Shown: positions 13,760 to 14,126 of the stretch, piece by piece | How the letters are laid out: the number at the start of each line of letters is the position of its first letter | Position numbering within the stretch: the first letter of the stretch is position 1 | From: DATGKR01 sp035294565 | Lineage (GTDB): Bacteria; Actinomycetota; Acidimicrobiia; Acidimicrobiales; Palsa-688 | NCBI GenBank assembly: GCA_035294565.1 | Contig: DATGKR010000068.1 | Coordinates: forward strand, 1-14,126 | Reading direction: 5' to 3' | Length of the DNA: 14,126 nt | Translations under genes and position numbers: made by a program | The notes under the pieces: model-generated | Told to the model about the DNA's origin: nothing | What the model saw: only the letters and a program-made list of their open reading frames with translations | Database searches by the model: none

Positions 13760-14126
13760 CCGAACCCGACCGTGTCGTCCCGGGAGCGCTCCGGGGCCCT
13801 CGCGACCTTCGGGTCGCGCCGGTCGATCAGCGCCTGCAGGACGAGGAACAGACCGACGGCGAAGCCGAAGGCGATCGGGATGGTCAAACCGCTCGCCGCC
13901 TTCAGCGACGGCCCCTTCCAAGGGCCGCCTGCCTCGACCATCGGCTCGAGGATCCGCTCAGGGGGAACCGCCCGTTCGGTCCCCCCGGCGGGGGGCTGCG
14001 CCGGGACGGCGGAAGGGGTGCCCGTCGGGGGCGGAAGGTAGTAGGGGGGAAGCGTGGCCAGCGTGAGGATGGCGCGGGCGGGTGCGGGCGGCGGAGCGGG
14101 CGGCGCCCCGTGGAGATGCGCCGGTC
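13756..14126 (-). CDS. Proline-rich single-pass membrane protein (5' end outside window)
   Basis: This is an open frame running off the right edge, 123 codons in the window, with no recognised family. The visible N-terminal part (about 60 residues) is rich in Pro, Ala and Thr (PPAPPPAPARA, LPPYYLPPPTGTPSAVPAQP), like a flexible extracytoplasmic spacer. It is followed by one membrane segment, LTIPIAFGFAVGLFLVLQAL, and a basic then acidic tail, IDRRDPKVARAPERSRDD, so the C-terminus is probably inside. There is an internal ATG at 13939-13941, but no ATG, GTG or TTG upstream of it within the window, and the frame remains coherent beyond, so I treat the gene as truncated. The stop overlaps the cyclase ATG by four bases, so the two are translationally coupled and may function together. 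I have seen similar RRDPK-type tails on actinobacterial surface proteins; this is from memory only. Confidence 0.65.
   Translation of the reverse strand, partial: PAHLHGAPPAPPPAPARAILTLATLPPYYLPPPTGTPSAVPAQPPAGGTERAVPPERILEPMVEAGGPWKGPSLKAASGLTIPIAFGFAVGLFLVLQALIDRRDPKVARAPERSRDDTVGFG

Noticed and set aside
13760..13921. Longer start for the diguanylate cyclase
   Set aside because: The additional residues are Arg/Pro-rich shadow of the overlapping membrane-protein gene, and the ATGA overlap at 13756-13759 gives the natural start.

Overview
The window is strongly GC-rich, densely packed chromosomal DNA. It uses GTG and TTG starts freely, has very short intergenic gaps and repeatedly lacks clear Shine-Dalgarno sites. 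A DUF3151-type protein (a family I know from Actinomycetota), an actinobacterial-style VapBC pair and the general codon character point to a high-GC actinomycete. Acidimicrobiia would fit, but that level is inference. I see no rRNA, tRNA, CRISPR, insertion sequence, integrase or phage gene.

Layout, left to right. Positions 1-1972 (+): a small unrecognised protein followed by a GH13 alpha-glucosidase whose conserved N-terminus has no usable in-frame start codon. Positions 1988-2670 (-): a VapBC toxin-antitoxin pair with its own, probably leaderless, promoter. Positions 2723-4872 (-): a tight cluster of a DUF3151 protein, a flavin-reductase-like split-barrel protein and an RNase D-like exonuclease with an HRDC domain. 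Positions 4902-5798 (+): a HIT-domain/GNAT-acetyltransferase fusion, read divergently from the DUF3151 gene and running 17 bp into the 3' end of tyrS. Positions 5782-7065 (-): tyrosyl-tRNA synthetase. Positions 7117-9971 (-): a two-subunit molybdenum hydroxylase of the isoquinoline 1-oxidoreductase/aldehyde oxidase type, with a Tat signal on the large subunit. Positions 10087-11982 (+): a secreted CocE/X-Pro-dipeptidyl-peptidase-like serine hydrolase divergent from it. Positions 11993-14126 (-): a membrane GAF-GGDEF diguanylate cyclase, translationally coupled to an upstream proline-rich single-pass membrane protein cut by the window edge.

Functional reading. The GH13 enzyme handles oligosaccharides, RNase D and TyrS are housekeeping RNA/translation genes, and the Mo-hydroxylase plus secreted hydrolase form a possible envelope catabolic module with a shared 115-bp control region. 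The diguanylate cyclase carries a GGEEF catalytic motif and an RxxD product-inhibition site. Its N-terminus has five exact 11-residue basic repeats, and its gene overlaps that of the membrane partner by ATGA.

I do not see a clear-cut new defence or mobile system. The best leads are the GH13 gene with no start codon, the HIT-GNAT fusion, the hendecad-repeat cyclase with its coupled membrane protein, and several hairpins that overlap or abut stop codons.
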